DNA from: Quercus robur
Lineage: Eukaryota > Streptophyta > Magnoliopsida > Fagales > Fagaceae
NCBI RefSeq assembly: GCF_932294415.1
Contig: NC_065535.1
Span: 15,166,282 to 15,230,281, forward strand
Direction of reading: 5' to 3'
Length of the DNA: 64,000 nt
The notes below the pieces were generated by a model. It saw only the letters and a program-made list of their open reading frames with translations. It had not been told where the DNA came from and did no database searches. Made by a program: the position numbers and the translations under genes. Below are positions 12,600 through 23,944 of the stretch, piece after piece (position 1 is the first letter of the stretch; each line of letters begins with the position of its first letter).

Positions 12600-12909
12600 C
12601 ACTTCTCTTCAAGTTCGTGTTAGTTGGTACCTTGTGTGTTATGTGAATTATTTGGAGGGAGCATAATAGTCACATTTTTAAGAATCGGGAGCATTCGATC
12701 GATCAGCTCATAACATTATTTACAGGGACATTGTTAGATTGGTCTTGAGCTTTGGGATTCATGTCTAGTGATTCCATTCCGTTTTTTAGATTCTCTTCTT
12801 CTCTGTGCTTGGTTTTTTTTTTTTTTTTTTTTTTTTGGGTATATATTTTTGTTACTTCATGCTCCTTGCATGAAGTAGCCTTATTTAATTAAAATTTTCT
12901 TACTTCTCA

Positions 12910-12952
<43 letters not shown>
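12600..12952 (+). mobile_element. 5'-truncated LINE (L1-type) 3' end with 42-A tail
   Basis: Broken coding resembling the C-terminus of plant L1 ORF2 can be read, with a RNIIYRDIV-like block near 12710 and SFGIHV near 12750. A short 3' UTR and an uninterrupted poly(A) of 42 (12911-12952) follow. It lies just downstream of gene A exon 3. The related segment at 39540-39640 lacks it (there the sequence passes directly into the GATAATTTAGGGTGACC block), which gives an approximate empty site. Confidence 0.65.
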
Positions 12953-12954
<2 letters not shown>

Positions 12955-13400
12955 ACTACACAACAGCCAGGAGATTAAAAAAATAATTTAGGGTGACCAC
13001 ATAAACCAGTTTCCAATTGAAAGCAAAAATTAGAAAGTGCCTGTATAGGTTAAAAAATCGTATGTATAAAGCATCGCATAGGTTTTGAATTGAAATAATT
13101 TGAACTTACAGTTTATATCATGCCATAAATGTGAACTGAACTTAGTAGTAAACTAAATATATGTTTACCATTGATAAAAGATGGTGTAATTTTTCCATAT
13201 GGTTTCCAAATATTGTGCTAATTCAAGTTATTTTGTTAGATTTAAAGCCATAAACATATGCGTGAGTTGGCTCATTTGATAAAGTTTATTTATATGCTCG
13301 AATTAGAAGTTTTGTTTAGGGGATTCAAAAACAAGGCAATGACTAATTGATCTGATATTTTAGAGAGGCATAAAAATTAATACCCGGCTTTTCTAAATGT
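12953..13400. other. Downstream flank of gene A shared with its remnant copy
   Basis: Blocks of this stretch match the DNA downstream of the gene A remnant. AATTTAGGGTGACC is near 12987 and 39620. A TTCAAGTTATTTTG-like block is near 13220 and 39920. GGGGATTCAAAA is near 13320 and 40018. It has no coding content. It marks the right edge of the recognisable duplicated segment. Confidence 0.55.
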
Positions 13401-13659
13401 TGGCCATTGTAGCGAGGTTGACCAAGAACAAATTCCAGTAACTACAATTTTAGCCAAACAAAAATGCTAATATTGCCTCATTGAATCTCCGCTTCTGAAG
13501 TGTCTAGACTTAAAGTAGCTCTCCTGAAGTATAACAATGTTCTAAAATTAGCTTTAAAAAGTGGTTTTATAATTTAGGGGGTAAAATACAAAACTATTCT
13601 TAAGGTTTGGGTTGACGGCAGGCACTATCAAACTTTTTCAAAAATATCCGCTTTGTTTC

Positions 13660-13830
13660 TTAAGGTCTGTTTGGGTAGTGCGGTTGTGTCCGTGTTTTGG
13701 GCGTTTTGGGTGTTTTTTTTTAAGTCCAGCGCGTTATGCACGGTTCATTGGTCATGAACAGTGATTTTGGCCAATGAACAGTGCTGAACAGTAATAAACA
13801 TAAATTTTTTATTTTTTTATTTTTATTGTT
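13660..13830. repeat. Fragment of a GC-rich TIR-type repeat
   Basis: A segment starting GGTCTGTTTGGGTAGTGCGG and containing GTCCAGCGCG, GTTCATTGG and repeated GAACAGTG stands out from AT-rich surroundings. GGTCTGTTTGG is a common start of plant MITE TIRs, but the opposite end is missing, so it is a half element. Classification is inferred. Confidence 0.35.
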
Positions 13831-14139
13831 TTTAGTTTTCAGCAAAATAAGCTATATCCAAAATGCACACTTAAGCACAAACATCAATTAACACTATTTG
13901 ATAGTCCACTCGCTTATCTTGCTTAATTCTTTATCCATGACTATTATTTATCTGTCATTAGTTACTCAAATACTCCATTGCGCATATAATTATCATAATA
14001 TAGTCATTGTAAGCAAATCATATATTTTTTAAAATTTTGGTTTTTGTATTTTACCCTAGTTTATAATTATATGCTAGACCTTTTAAATATGGCATTGTCC
14101 CATTGTTTTGACATTATTATACATTCTTTTCTTGATGAT

Positions 14140-14161
14140 TTTTTTTTTTTTTTTGATATCC
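14140..14161 (-). mobile_element. Ultra-short antisense retroposon insertion
   Basis: A perfect 16-bp direct repeat TTCTTTTCTTGATGAT (14124-14139 and 14162-14177) flanks a T run plus GATATCC, only 22 bp in all. This fits an antisense A tail with a 7-bp body. Confidence 0.6.
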
Positions 14162-14177
14162 TTCTTTTCTTGATGAT

Positions 14178-14412
14178 TAGTACCTATATACGTCCCCGAT
14201 GATCAGAACTTTGAACACTTCGTAATCCGAATGACTTACATTTTTCTCTTGGGTAAAATGCACCAAGACCAGTGAATTTTTATGTTGTTGTACTAAGATC
14301 CCTTGTCTTTTCTTTTTAATCAAATTAGTACACAAATTTTGTATTTTTTTTTTCCCGAAGAGAACTTTTGTTATTTCAATTTTAACAGAAGAATGAAAAG
14401 AATTTAAAATTT

Positions 14413-14449
<37 letters not shown>

Positions 14450-16770
14450 AAACGACCCCACCTCCTCCCAAATCAAATTTTCCAATACTAGCTACTAGCT
14501 AGCTACCATTTGTATTGAATCGAATTTGATTCCCTCGTATGGTTCAAGATTGGGTTTGCTATTCGGGGTTAAGAGCACTAACAATAGGAATGTAAAAATA
14601 TATATATATATATATATATATTTTACATCATCAAACATTATTTTATCTATTTTACTAACTTATCTAACAATATACGCAATGTATATCCCAGTTTTTATTT
14701 TTACATACAATTCAATAAAATAATATAAACTACCTAATAAAAAACAAAAAAAGATGAAAGTTAGAGGAAGAGAGAAAGTGTGAGAAATTAAAATAGTTTT
14801 TTTTTTTTTTTTTTTTTTCCTTTACAACCCCATAAACAGTAAGAATTTTGGGTTTACATATTTGGATGGAGCATAATTTTAAGCGTCTAATTGCTAAAAT
14901 AGCAAATGAGGGGTTTTTACAGCCAATGCTAGTGCTCTAAAAACAGCCCCCCACCCCCCCCCCCCCCCCCCTCCGGCCGGCGCAAAAAAAAATAAATCAG
15001 TCACTATTGTAATCTTCTTCATAGTCATCTAACTAATGTATTGGCTACTATTGAATAGTTTTGATTTTTTATTGTTAGATTTTCTAACTCTTGACTTGCG
15101 GCTGGAGGTTTATTATATTTATGTGTATTGACTTTCAGGTAGAATGATATATCATGTATGTTGACTCATTGTTGTAGAGTGACTATTTGGATTGTACTGA
15201 GTCTGAGATGTGCATTTCCTGTGTATGACATCACTCCTCTGGACTTCGGGTTGCTATTTTCTTGGGTCGGTGTTGAGTTTTGGGCTGGCTTAGACATGGC
15301 AAAATATGTTAGAATTTTCTGATACAATCCGATTGATCTGTTTAAAAATGACCCGTTTTGACCAGCAACCCAATTGACCCGCAAACCCGATTGATCCGAC
15401 CCGACTCGCCCATTTTGCCACGTCTACCAACGTTGAGTAAATTGAAATTGAGGTGTAATTCTTATAAAATATTTACTTATTCTTCTTTACTTAATATGTT
15501 ATATACTCTATTATAATTTGTTATTCTTTACTTGCTACCTTCATTTTTTCTTCCTACTTTAAACAAATCGAAGATTATACCAAGATTAACTTCTAAAAAG
15601 CTGGAACAAGAGTTGTACCAAATTTGGGTATTAAGTGTTTAGTGGTAATTGGTAAGTGGTAACAGTATCACCAGTGAGAATCTAATCATAGTTAAAAAAA
15701 CTCATAAACAATTGATAGATTGCATCTATTTCCAAAAAAAAAAAAAACTTGTTTAGAAAATACAGGTCAACTTGACTTGACCTGACCCGCAACCCGATTG
15801 ACCTGACCCAAACCCGACCTGCCTGTTGAGCTTAAATTGACCTTTTTTTTTTTTTTTTAGGAACAAATTGACTTATTGTTAATTCGAATTATTGCCAACA
15901 AAGATCCCGTTTAAATGCTCAGTTATTTTTTAAGGAAAGTCAAACAAATACATAACATATCGTGGTTGATATAGAACACAGAAAATAGTACAAACCTCTC
16001 ATCCCCTACTATTGAATTGTAAAAAAATAAGAAGTACAAGAGAAGCTACCTTCGCTAACAATGGTTGCTAGAAATAGTTTTAAGCAACCAATTATAACGC
16101 AATGCATTTAGTGAGACCCTGATTTTGTTACTGGAAATTTTGTATTGTGTTCAACACTAGTGATATAGGATCATTTTGAGAGGATTCTAAAAAAGAAAAG
16201 GATAATTTTCATAGGATCGATAATATTTAATATATAAAATTGTATCTGCTACTACAATTTCTTTCAATTTTTTAAATTCTGATAGTGATGAAATTTCTTC
16301 TTCCATTTTTTGAGAATCCACTTGAAAATTTTATTAAACCTACTCAGCTTTATACTAGTTCATTTTTTGTTCGTTGCTTGCTATCTTGAACCATCCAAAT
16401 TTCTTTTGGTCTGGAATACAAACCAAAATACTCGGCTATTCACACTAAGAAAACCCTATGCAAGACCGTACTTCGCACCAAAAAGATTGGACCTAGCCAT
16501 TGCCTTAACTTAATTGGACTTAAATGCACAAAACAACCAAGATTCAAGGAATAAAATAGATATTCTTATTGATAATATAAAGGATTACAAGTAACGAGTC
16601 ACAAGTTTACAGAATTACAAACAAAAACCTAAGTAAACAAGTCTAGATTAGATGTCTACTCCTAAATGGTCCTTGAAAGGCAATGACTTATAAGCATGAA
16701 GATAACTGTCTAATTGATCAGAAATGAGTATAGTTTTCAGATAATGTGTGTGTCTTTATTAGAAAAATCA
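14178..16770. other. Intergenic AT-rich DNA
   Basis: No gene is seen. The stretch holds (TA)n microsatellites (about 14418-14446 and 14597-14620), a run of about 20 C near 14950-14970, and degenerate GACCCG/CAACCCGA-type repeats at 15280-15415 and 15770-15830. Open frames here are short and low-complexity. Confidence 0.4.
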
Positions 16771-16775
16771 ACTTC

Positions 16776-16820
16776 TATTGTAATAACTGTTATTATCGCA
16801 TAATAACAGTTATTACAATA
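16776..16820. repeat. Perfect stem-loop, 21-bp arms, 3-nt loop
   Basis: Arms 16776-16796 and 16800-16820 are exactly complementary around the loop CGC. The arms contain TAATAACTGTTATTA, itself nearly palindromic. This is probably the core of a small fold-back element. No flanking duplication was established. Confidence 0.6.
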
Positions 16821-17035
16821 TGTGTATTCTTCAATAAAAGCTACTTGCATGCCCATGTGCTTTTCATGTGCTCCTAGTCATTTGAATATACGATATACCT
16901 TCTCGCACACTCATGTGCCCTCATGTGTTCTATTAAAAGGGCTCTACAATCTCATAGGCTTCTTAAATAACTGATAAGGGATAAAATAGCCAATATCATG
17001 GCACCGCTTGTATTCTCTTAAGGGTTTCATCTAGT

Positions 17036-17670
17036 GTTATTAAACCCGGCCTAGCCCAGTCGGTTGAACCTGTGACTCGATGACTTGGTGCATAAATTAG
17101 GTTGGGTGATCAATTGAATTGGAACAGTACATGACTCAGTTAAAACCAAAGTAACCTGGTGGGTTTTAAGCAATCCATATGACCCGGTTGGTTTTATTAA
17201 CCTAATTGGGTTTGTGAATTGTATAAAATTACATTAATAGGTCCACTTTATTAACTCTTTTATTATTTAATGATAATATGGTAATTTAAACAAGAGTTTG
17301 AGATTTTCCTTTTTATATATTTAATATACATAATTTTGAGACATATAACAATATTTTATTTAGCAAAGACTTTGTTGCAATCTTATGATATTCGTTTATG
17401 TTCCTTGTAAATTTTATAGAATTTCTAATGCTATTGCTTATAAAAACATTGATTTTGAATTATAATAGTGAGTTTAATTTAGGCATATGCCCTTTTTTTT
17501 TTTTTTTTTTTACATATTCATGATTTTTCAAACTTAATTTTATATATTTTTAATTTTTAATTTTTTTTTATTTAACCCTATGATTCGACCAATAACTCAC
17601 TAATTGAACCAGTGGTGGTCTAGTGACCTAGCTCATAAACTGGGTCAACGTCTAATCCAAGTTTAATAAC
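17036..17670. mobile_element. Non-autonomous TIR element, about 635 bp
   Basis: GTTATTAAACCCGG (17036-17049) and its imperfect complement ending GTTTAATAAC (17661-17670) form inverted termini of about 19 bp with 5 mismatches. Both ends carry GGTTGAACC/GGGTCAAC-type sub-terminal repeats, and the centre is AT-rich. No transposase is seen. The superfamily is not set because the target duplication is unclear. Confidence 0.5.
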
Positions 17671-18479
17671 TATGGTTTCACCTTACCGGTAACTATCCAA
17701 CAATTTAATTACTTATTAATAATGCATATATATAATTCTGGTTATCATGTGGCCATTATTTTATTTATTGACCCAACACTTGTAAAGGCTCATTTGCTTT
17801 CAACGGATATTAATCGCATTGATAACTAGATAAAAGGGCTGAAACATTAAAGAATAACTCCACAAACAAAATTACTCCAAACTATACAAGGAAATAAATA
17901 TATTGGAGTAATTTTTTGGGAGGAACATTGTGTGTTTTTATAGATTGAAAGTGTGACTTTTTTTTTAGAGAGAGATTGAAAATGTGACTTTAAATCATGT
18001 TTTCAGTTTTAAAAAATTAAGTGTGTAATATACTGTATACAAGAGTTTTTTATTATTATTTATTTTATCATCCTCTTCTTTGACACAAAATCAAAGATAA
18101 TCAATTCGCCTTCAATTATTTTAGGTTCTTCAAATTCTATGATTTTTACAACGATGTCGACTTCCTTGTTATTTTCTGGGAAAAAAGATGTTCCAAAAAA
18201 TTAGTGGTTTTTCTGTACTTATTATTTGACACCCAAAGATTGCGGCAGTCACCATCTGGCAGTCACACGCTAACGTAGAGAGATAAGAGAGTTCCCACTT
18301 CTCAGTACGACGGCTGCTTCAGCTTGTACAATGATAGATGGCTTCTCCATTCTCCACTGCTTTTGTTTTGTTTTATTTTAATATTCTAATTATATGGGAT
18401 AGGTTAATACATTATAGGATTTCAGCGATTGTAAATTTGTAATGGTATATATTACTATATAGGTATAGGTACTACTAAT

Positions 18480-18840
18480 AGATGCTCTTAAGAAAATGAT
18501 TAATAATTTATTTTAAAAAAGTTTTAGTTCATTCAAAAAAAAGAATTTAAAAAAATTTTGATACAACTTTTATGGAAAATAGAAAAGATTGTCAAAATAT
18601 TAAGTACTTTTTTTTTTTTTCATAAAAACTTTTTTTAAATGGATTATTAATCATTGTCTTAAAGACATTCGTTAGCATTATTTAACTATATTTTTTTTTT
18701 TTGGTACTATTAACCGTCATAGAACATTTGTTAATAGATTATTTTTAAAAAATTTTAATACCACTTTTATGCGAAATATAAAAAGTTGTAAAATAATTTT
18801 TTTTTTCTTTTTTCATAAATTTTATTTAAAAGTGTTTCCT
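18480..18840. repeat. Two adjacent copies of an AT-rich fold-back MITE
   Basis: Each copy has a ...TTTTGATACAACTTTTATGG-like left half and a CATAAAAACTTTTTTTAAA-like right half, bracketed by ATTAATAATTTA / GGATTATTAATCATT inverted ends. The first copy spans about 18480-18665 and the second 18665-18840. Related copies occur at 31965-32105, 46665-46840 and 61205-61370. Confidence 0.55.
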
Positions 18841-19085
18841 AAACTCCTCTTTTTGATTTGGATGGTATAAAATGCAGAAACTCGTTGTGTAAACTGAGCT
18901 ATGATATGACCCATCAACCATGTGTCTTTCCTTTCACAACAAAAACTAAATTAAAAAGAATTAGTGTGTATCTTAGCCGGGTATAATTTGTGCTACATTT
19001 TTTTTTTAATGTGAATTTTTGCTTCAAAATTTACTGGAACTGTGGAATTAGTTGATCAAAGTGTAGATTTAATTTAATTTAATTT

Positions 19086-19360
19086 TTTTTTTTTTTAGAA
19101 AAGGAAGAATAAGTTTATTAAACAAAAGAGTACATCAGTTTTAAGACTTTTAAGGTAAGTAAAACCTCTTGCATCAGCCTTGAGTTGATTCAGTATTAAT
19201 ACATGCAGAGGAGAAAGAAAAACAACAAAAGATTGAACTTGTAACTTGTAACCTCCATTGGCGACTAGATCTGCACAGTGATTATTACTTTCTTCAGATC
19301 AGAGCCTCCAGTCAGAATGAATGGCGTAGCATTGCATGCGCATGGGGTCATGAATCTCCG
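19086..19360 (-). mobile_element. Antisense LINE-like 3' end
   Basis: A T run (about 19085-19099) is followed by AGAAAAGGAAGAATAAG and AT-rich DNA, and then by a less AT-rich block near 19260-19340. On the minus strand this reads as a decayed coding end, a 3' UTR and a poly(A). It is probably a 5'-truncated LINE. The edges and family are uncertain. Confidence 0.4.
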
Positions 19361-20970
19361 TATTTTCTTCAAATATATCATTTTTTAGCATCAGTTTCCA
19401 AACAAATTATTTGGTCCGAGCTCATTTCAACGCCAAAAGTCACTCATACCTGTTCATTTGAACAGAAACAAAACTGTTGTAGCATCAATTTCAACATAGT
19501 TGGTGTACGTTCATTTCAAAGATCAGGGTTCTTTTTCATCTGATCTTTAGAGATTTTATTTTACCATTAAACTTTCAACTTTTCTTAAATTTAAAAATAT
19601 ATGTTGTATCACATGGTTCAAACCATTTAATATTTTTAAGTAAATGAAATACTAAATAATACTATACACATCCACATCTAGCCAAAAATAAAATAAGAAA
19701 TTGGGTATCCTCTCCGTTTCCAATACTTCTCACTCAACGACGAGACTCACGAGAGCCGAAAGTGGAGCATATATTATGATATAAAAACCCAAAACATCAA
19801 TGTCAAGACACAGCTGTTAAAGGTCATTTCAATATGCCAAGCACTTAAATCCACAAGGCTGGAAGTGGAGCCAAAGGTGAAAAGATCCCCTTAACCCACG
19901 CTCCATTATTGTACCAAAGATTCCTCCAGAAAGTCCAGGAAATAAATAAAATCGCAAATTTTTGTCGCAACTCTCTCGTAATTGATTGTAAAAAAATGAC
20001 AGACCGTTAGTTATAGTATACGTGAAAAAAATTTCGACTGAGTTTATACTAGTAGAACAACTCAAGATTCCTCCACCGCCACAAAGTGTAATTTTCGTTT
20101 GATAATTGAGGCACCAAAGTCATCCCCAACATGGTTGATCATTAGTGCAACTGACTTTTACTTGTTTGTCTTCATCAAATCTGATTCAATAAAATTACAT
20201 ATTTTGTGGGGGCCAATTTGAGTTTTTTGTCTTGTGGAAATTGGAATGTGGATAAGCTCTGCTCACCTCCTACAAAGACAATACAGAGAGTCCAATTATA
20301 GTAATCTTCACAATGACCACAGTCCATTCTAATCGTCTGCCAACGTGGATATTTTAGTATTTTTATGCTATTATCCAAAGCATATATATGGTGGATATTC
20401 TTTGATCTGTTAGCACGTGTAGCAATTTTCCAGTGTGACGTGTCCTGAGTCATGACTCGTGACCATAAGCTGGTGGCTTTTTATAAGTTAGACCACACTC
20501 TCTGCACAGAGCCCAAGTTGCCAAAACAGTACGCGACCTCGATTATGACGAATCTTGATGCTCTTAATTATTTTAACATTTTTTCCACCATAAAAATATT
20601 ATATACTTGACAAAAAAATTCATAGCTTTCAGTGTCCCTGTATTTTTGTACGTAATAGATAATGAAAAAGTGCTGTTTTTAACATGATTATTGTACTATT
20701 AATTAATAATAATTTATTATCTTAATATTAGCCTATTAGCATGTACAAAATATTATTAAAAAAAATTGTGTTCCTTGTTTTTTCTTCTTTTTTTGGTACT
20801 TGATTTAGGTATAGTGTCTTGTCACACTGGACCAGCCAAGGTTATACACATATCATGATCTTAACGACATTAGACTTAAGTCTTACTTTTATATTTCTAA
20901 CTAATTCAAACATTTATAATTTATATATATTTTATCCCCGAAAAAACATTAAGTTTATTATAGCGTAATT
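19361..20970. other. Intergenic DNA, no gene recognised
   Basis: There are several short open frames on the minus strand (for example 19829-20065 and 20175-20453) with no recognisable domain. The 20390-20530 block is less AT-rich and promoter-like (CACGTG-like and TGACG motifs, TTTTTATAAGTT), but no transcript can be supported downstream of it. Confidence 0.35.
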
Positions 20971-20971
20971 G

Positions 20972-21056
20972 CAATTGGCGAGATTTCAAAATATCACCAA
21001 CATTCATGAGAATTTGAAATCATTGGCGGAAGGATATCGCGAGATATTCATAATGC
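20972..21056 (+). repeat. Intergenic segment duplicated at 45586-45664
   Basis: CAATTGGCGAG, ATATCACCAA, a GAGAT block and ATTCATAATGC occur in the same order in both segments with small indels. One lies between gene A and catalase 1, the other between the gene A remnant and catalase 2. It is therefore a third marker of the block duplication. Here it is 9.8 kb from the catalase start, against 1.8 kb in the other copy. Confidence 0.6.
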
Positions 21057-21326
21057 AAAAAAAATAAAAAATAAATAAGACCATCTTTTTTTTTCTTTAT
21101 CCAAATTATATATATTTTATTTCTAAATCAAGTTAAGAAGATATGGAACTTATCTTCTGACATTGTTTTCCAAGTCAATTGCGAGATATTCATAATGTAA
21201 AATAATGCCAAAAAAAAAAAAGGATGAGACTTTTTTTTTCCTTTATCCAAATTAAATATATTTTATTTCTAAATCAAGTTAAGAAGATATGGAACTTATC
21301 TTCTTACATTGTTTTCCGAGTTAATT
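21039..21326 (+). repeat. Tandem duplication, two units of about 142-146 bp
   Basis: Unit 1 (21039-21180) and unit 2 (21181-21326) both start GCGAGATATTCATAATG. Both contain TTATCCAAATTA, TTTCTAAATCAAGTTAAG and ATATGGAACTTATCTTCT in the same order. They differ by a few substitutions and homopolymer lengths. Confidence 0.8.
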
Positions 21327-22019
21327 ACATTGCGTGCAAGTCATAAATTTGCCAAACTTTATTTTCTATTTTTTTGACTTGGTTGATAGACATCGACTCC
21401 TAAATGTTGCACTTAGCAGTGGATCGAAGCTTAACTCAAACTTCAAAATATCAATGACACAAATGGTCTCCCTTTTTTTTAATCATATTCCTTCAAATGT
21501 TTTTATAATTTAATTAGTAGCTAGTGATGGTAGTCTTAAGTTTGATAAAGATTACTAATTTTCATTTTTTTTCTCCTTTTAAATAATTATCAACTGTCCG
21601 AAATTTTTGGAGATGAATCCATATTACAATTTGGCATAAAATGAAAATATAACTAGTTTCATATTCACAATATCTACTTCCATCTTTCTTCCGCATATGG
21701 AACTTATAATGTAAGACGATAAGTGCAAAATATACCAAATATTTTCAACAAATATTTTATTGATATGACACCAATTATCTTATTTATTTTAAAAAAAAAT
21801 TATAGTAAAATTAATATTAATTATAATAATGAAAAAAAAATGTCACTGCACAAAAAAAAATAAAAAGGCAATATGACAAGTTGTTATGCAAAATAAAGGA
21901 AGTACATCCTGTTAGAGTGTAGAGGAAGCATACACCCATCACAAGGTGTACTTCCTCTGCAAAATGAGCATGTAAGAGCTTTGCTGAAATAGACGTTTTT
22001 AGCCTGGAACAATATATAC

Positions 22020-22135
22020 TACGTCGGTCTTATAAGACATTTTTTTTTGATAGGTCGGTCTTATAAGAGAATTGCTTCACTGATACCTGGGATCCACATA
22101 TCTTATTAGTGAGACAGTCTCATGAGACCGGCGTA
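22020..22135. mobile_element. Small TIR element (MITE-like) with nested retroposon scar
   Basis: TACGTCGGTCTTATAAGAC at 22020-22038 and the complement of GTCTCATGAGACCGGCGTA at 22117-22135 match with about 3 mismatches. A 16-bp insertion (22038-22053, T-rich, ending GATAG) inside the left end is flanked by a perfect 15-bp duplication GTCGGTCTTATAAGA (22023-22037 and 22054-22068). Confidence 0.55.
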
Positions 22136-22139
22136 TACA

Positions 22140-23370
22140 AAAATATCCCAGCTTTTGAAGGTAGAGCAAAATTTGTGATGGGAAAAAGGTCAAATAACAA
22201 ATTGAAAAGGGTGAAGACAAGAGAAAAGTTGAAGTTGAAATTGTGGGCTCAATTCAAACACGGATGGGCCCACTGATGATGGCTTTCACTCAGTTGTGGA
22301 ACAGGCCCCTATAGTCTAGGCAATAGTTGCGGCGGGGTCCAACGCAGTAACTAATAACCCAAGCCTATGGTGTACTAGCGAGTCACACCTATCTCGATTC
22401 TCCTAGGTAAGGTGGCGACACGACACGGCGTGTGGCACTGCACTCCAACATCAACACGCGCCTCTTGGCGTAAATTCATTTCAAGAAATAATCAACCTCA
22501 TTCAGATTTTTATTTTTATTTTTATTTTATTTTTTTTAATTGAGATCACCATATAATAATACTTTTAAACGGTTCAGATTAAAAATTAAAAAAAAGTTAT
22601 TTTTTTATAAGAAAAAAAAATAGTTTTTAATATAAGCTATTGGACTAGAAGTTTAAAAAGTTAAGAGTTAATAAAAGTTAAAATATTTAAAAAAGTTGAA
22701 GTTTTGTGTGGGGATTGTAGGACTATTGCACCATATCTTAATCTTTTTTTATTGCATTCAGGGGCTTAAAGACAAAAAATCTGGGTCCAGCAGCACATGA
22801 AATGAAAGGAGACCTTTAACCATATTGGATTTGATTTAATGATCCACATCATCGGTAAGATTTTGTAGCAAATTACTCTAGACTATATAGACTATAGAAA
22901 AAAAAATTGACAAACAAAGATATTCAGACATTTTCAAGTATCTGACTATTTTCTTAGGTATATATAGTCTCGCCTTCTCTTACACACCAACCATTATTAG
23001 GAGAATGAATTCTTTGGAAGTGGCTTTAAAATACTTGTAAGAGGTTTCGAATTTAGGATTTCATGAATATTTTAAGATCTTAAAAGCCACTAAACCAATT
23101 ACTACAGGTTGATAAGGAATTTTTTTAAGAAAAAGAATAGTTCTATTGATTTGTCACTAATCCTTCAAACTTACATACAATTGACCTTGTCTGCCGCAAT
23201 GAGTTATTAGGTAATTTAGAGGTATTTGCTCCTAAAGTGTTACTCATATCCAAGTGCATTTAACAAAATATCTACCATTCAGGATGTGTCAGAAAAAACA
23301 ATATATTTGACAAAATATTGTAAAACTGTAGAGATGACACGTTGTGAATTATAAAATTATAAAGGAACCT
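22140..23370. other. Intergenic DNA with one GC-richer island
   Basis: Bases 22240-22480 are distinctly less AT-rich (GCGGCGGGGTCC, GGTGGCGACACGACACGG) than their flanks. They contain no long open frame, tRNA or rRNA that I recognise. The rest is AT-rich without coding signal. Confidence 0.35.
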
Positions 23371-23375
23371 AACTA

Positions 23376-23697
23376 GTGAATTTAAACAAAAAACTAAAAA
23401 AAATCTACCCACCTAAATATACGGCTATTCATTTTGTAGACGAGCAAATTATAGAAGTGGGCCTTATCTGTAGTTTATCTTCTAGTTTTTCTTCTTGTAA
23501 TTTCTGCTGGGTTCGGAGGAGCAGCAATTCTGCAGCCCATGAAGCTGCTAGATTTGCTTTAAACTCCATGCTTCGTTTTGTTTTTTTGACGGTATTCTCC
23601 CCCGCCATTGAGGCAGCTTGTAAGGGGGATACTCCTGTTTGTTTTTCACCTTAGTTTCTTTGAATGAATATGCAGTTTATCCAAAAAAAAAAAAAAA
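23376..23697 (+). mobile_element. 5'-truncated LINE end with RNase H-like C-terminus and A tail
   Basis: The open frame includes CWVRRSSNSAAHEAARFALN (about 23502-23561). This matches the conserved end of the RNase H-like domain found in plant L1/copia-type retroelements (W-V-R-R then N-x-A-A-H-x-x-A). A short 3' UTR with TTTGAATGAATATGCAG and 15 A follow (23683-23697). The 5' part is missing. Confidence 0.6.
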
Positions 23698-23715
23698 GGG
23701 TGAGGGTTGGATTTA

Positions 23716-23739
23716 ATGTTCAAAAAAAAAAAGAAAAAA
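23716..23739 (+). mobile_element. Ultra-short retroposon insertion next to the LINE tail
   Basis: A perfect 18-bp direct repeat GGGTGAGGGTTGGATTTA (23698-23715 and 23740-23757) flanks ATGTTC plus an A-rich tail, 24 bp in all. The duplication begins directly at the end of the A tail of the preceding LINE fragment. Confidence 0.65.
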
Positions 23740-23944
23740 GGGTGAGGGTTGGATTTAGAGTTCAGTTGCACTGGACCATTCGGATGATGAGGTGAAAGAA
23801 AAACTATTATTCCACGCGCTACTTCGTTTACATAAACACATGGGTTTGCCTTTTTAGGGTATAAATAGAGCAAGGAAAGGTGTTTGACATGAGTAATCAT
23901 CTGAATGGTCCAGAGCCCTAACCTCAAAAAGAAAAAATAATATT

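Noticed and set aside
22240-22480. GC-richer island considered as rRNA, tRNA or first exon
   Set aside because: No recognisable RNA motif, splice-supported frame or repeat end was found. It is left unassigned.
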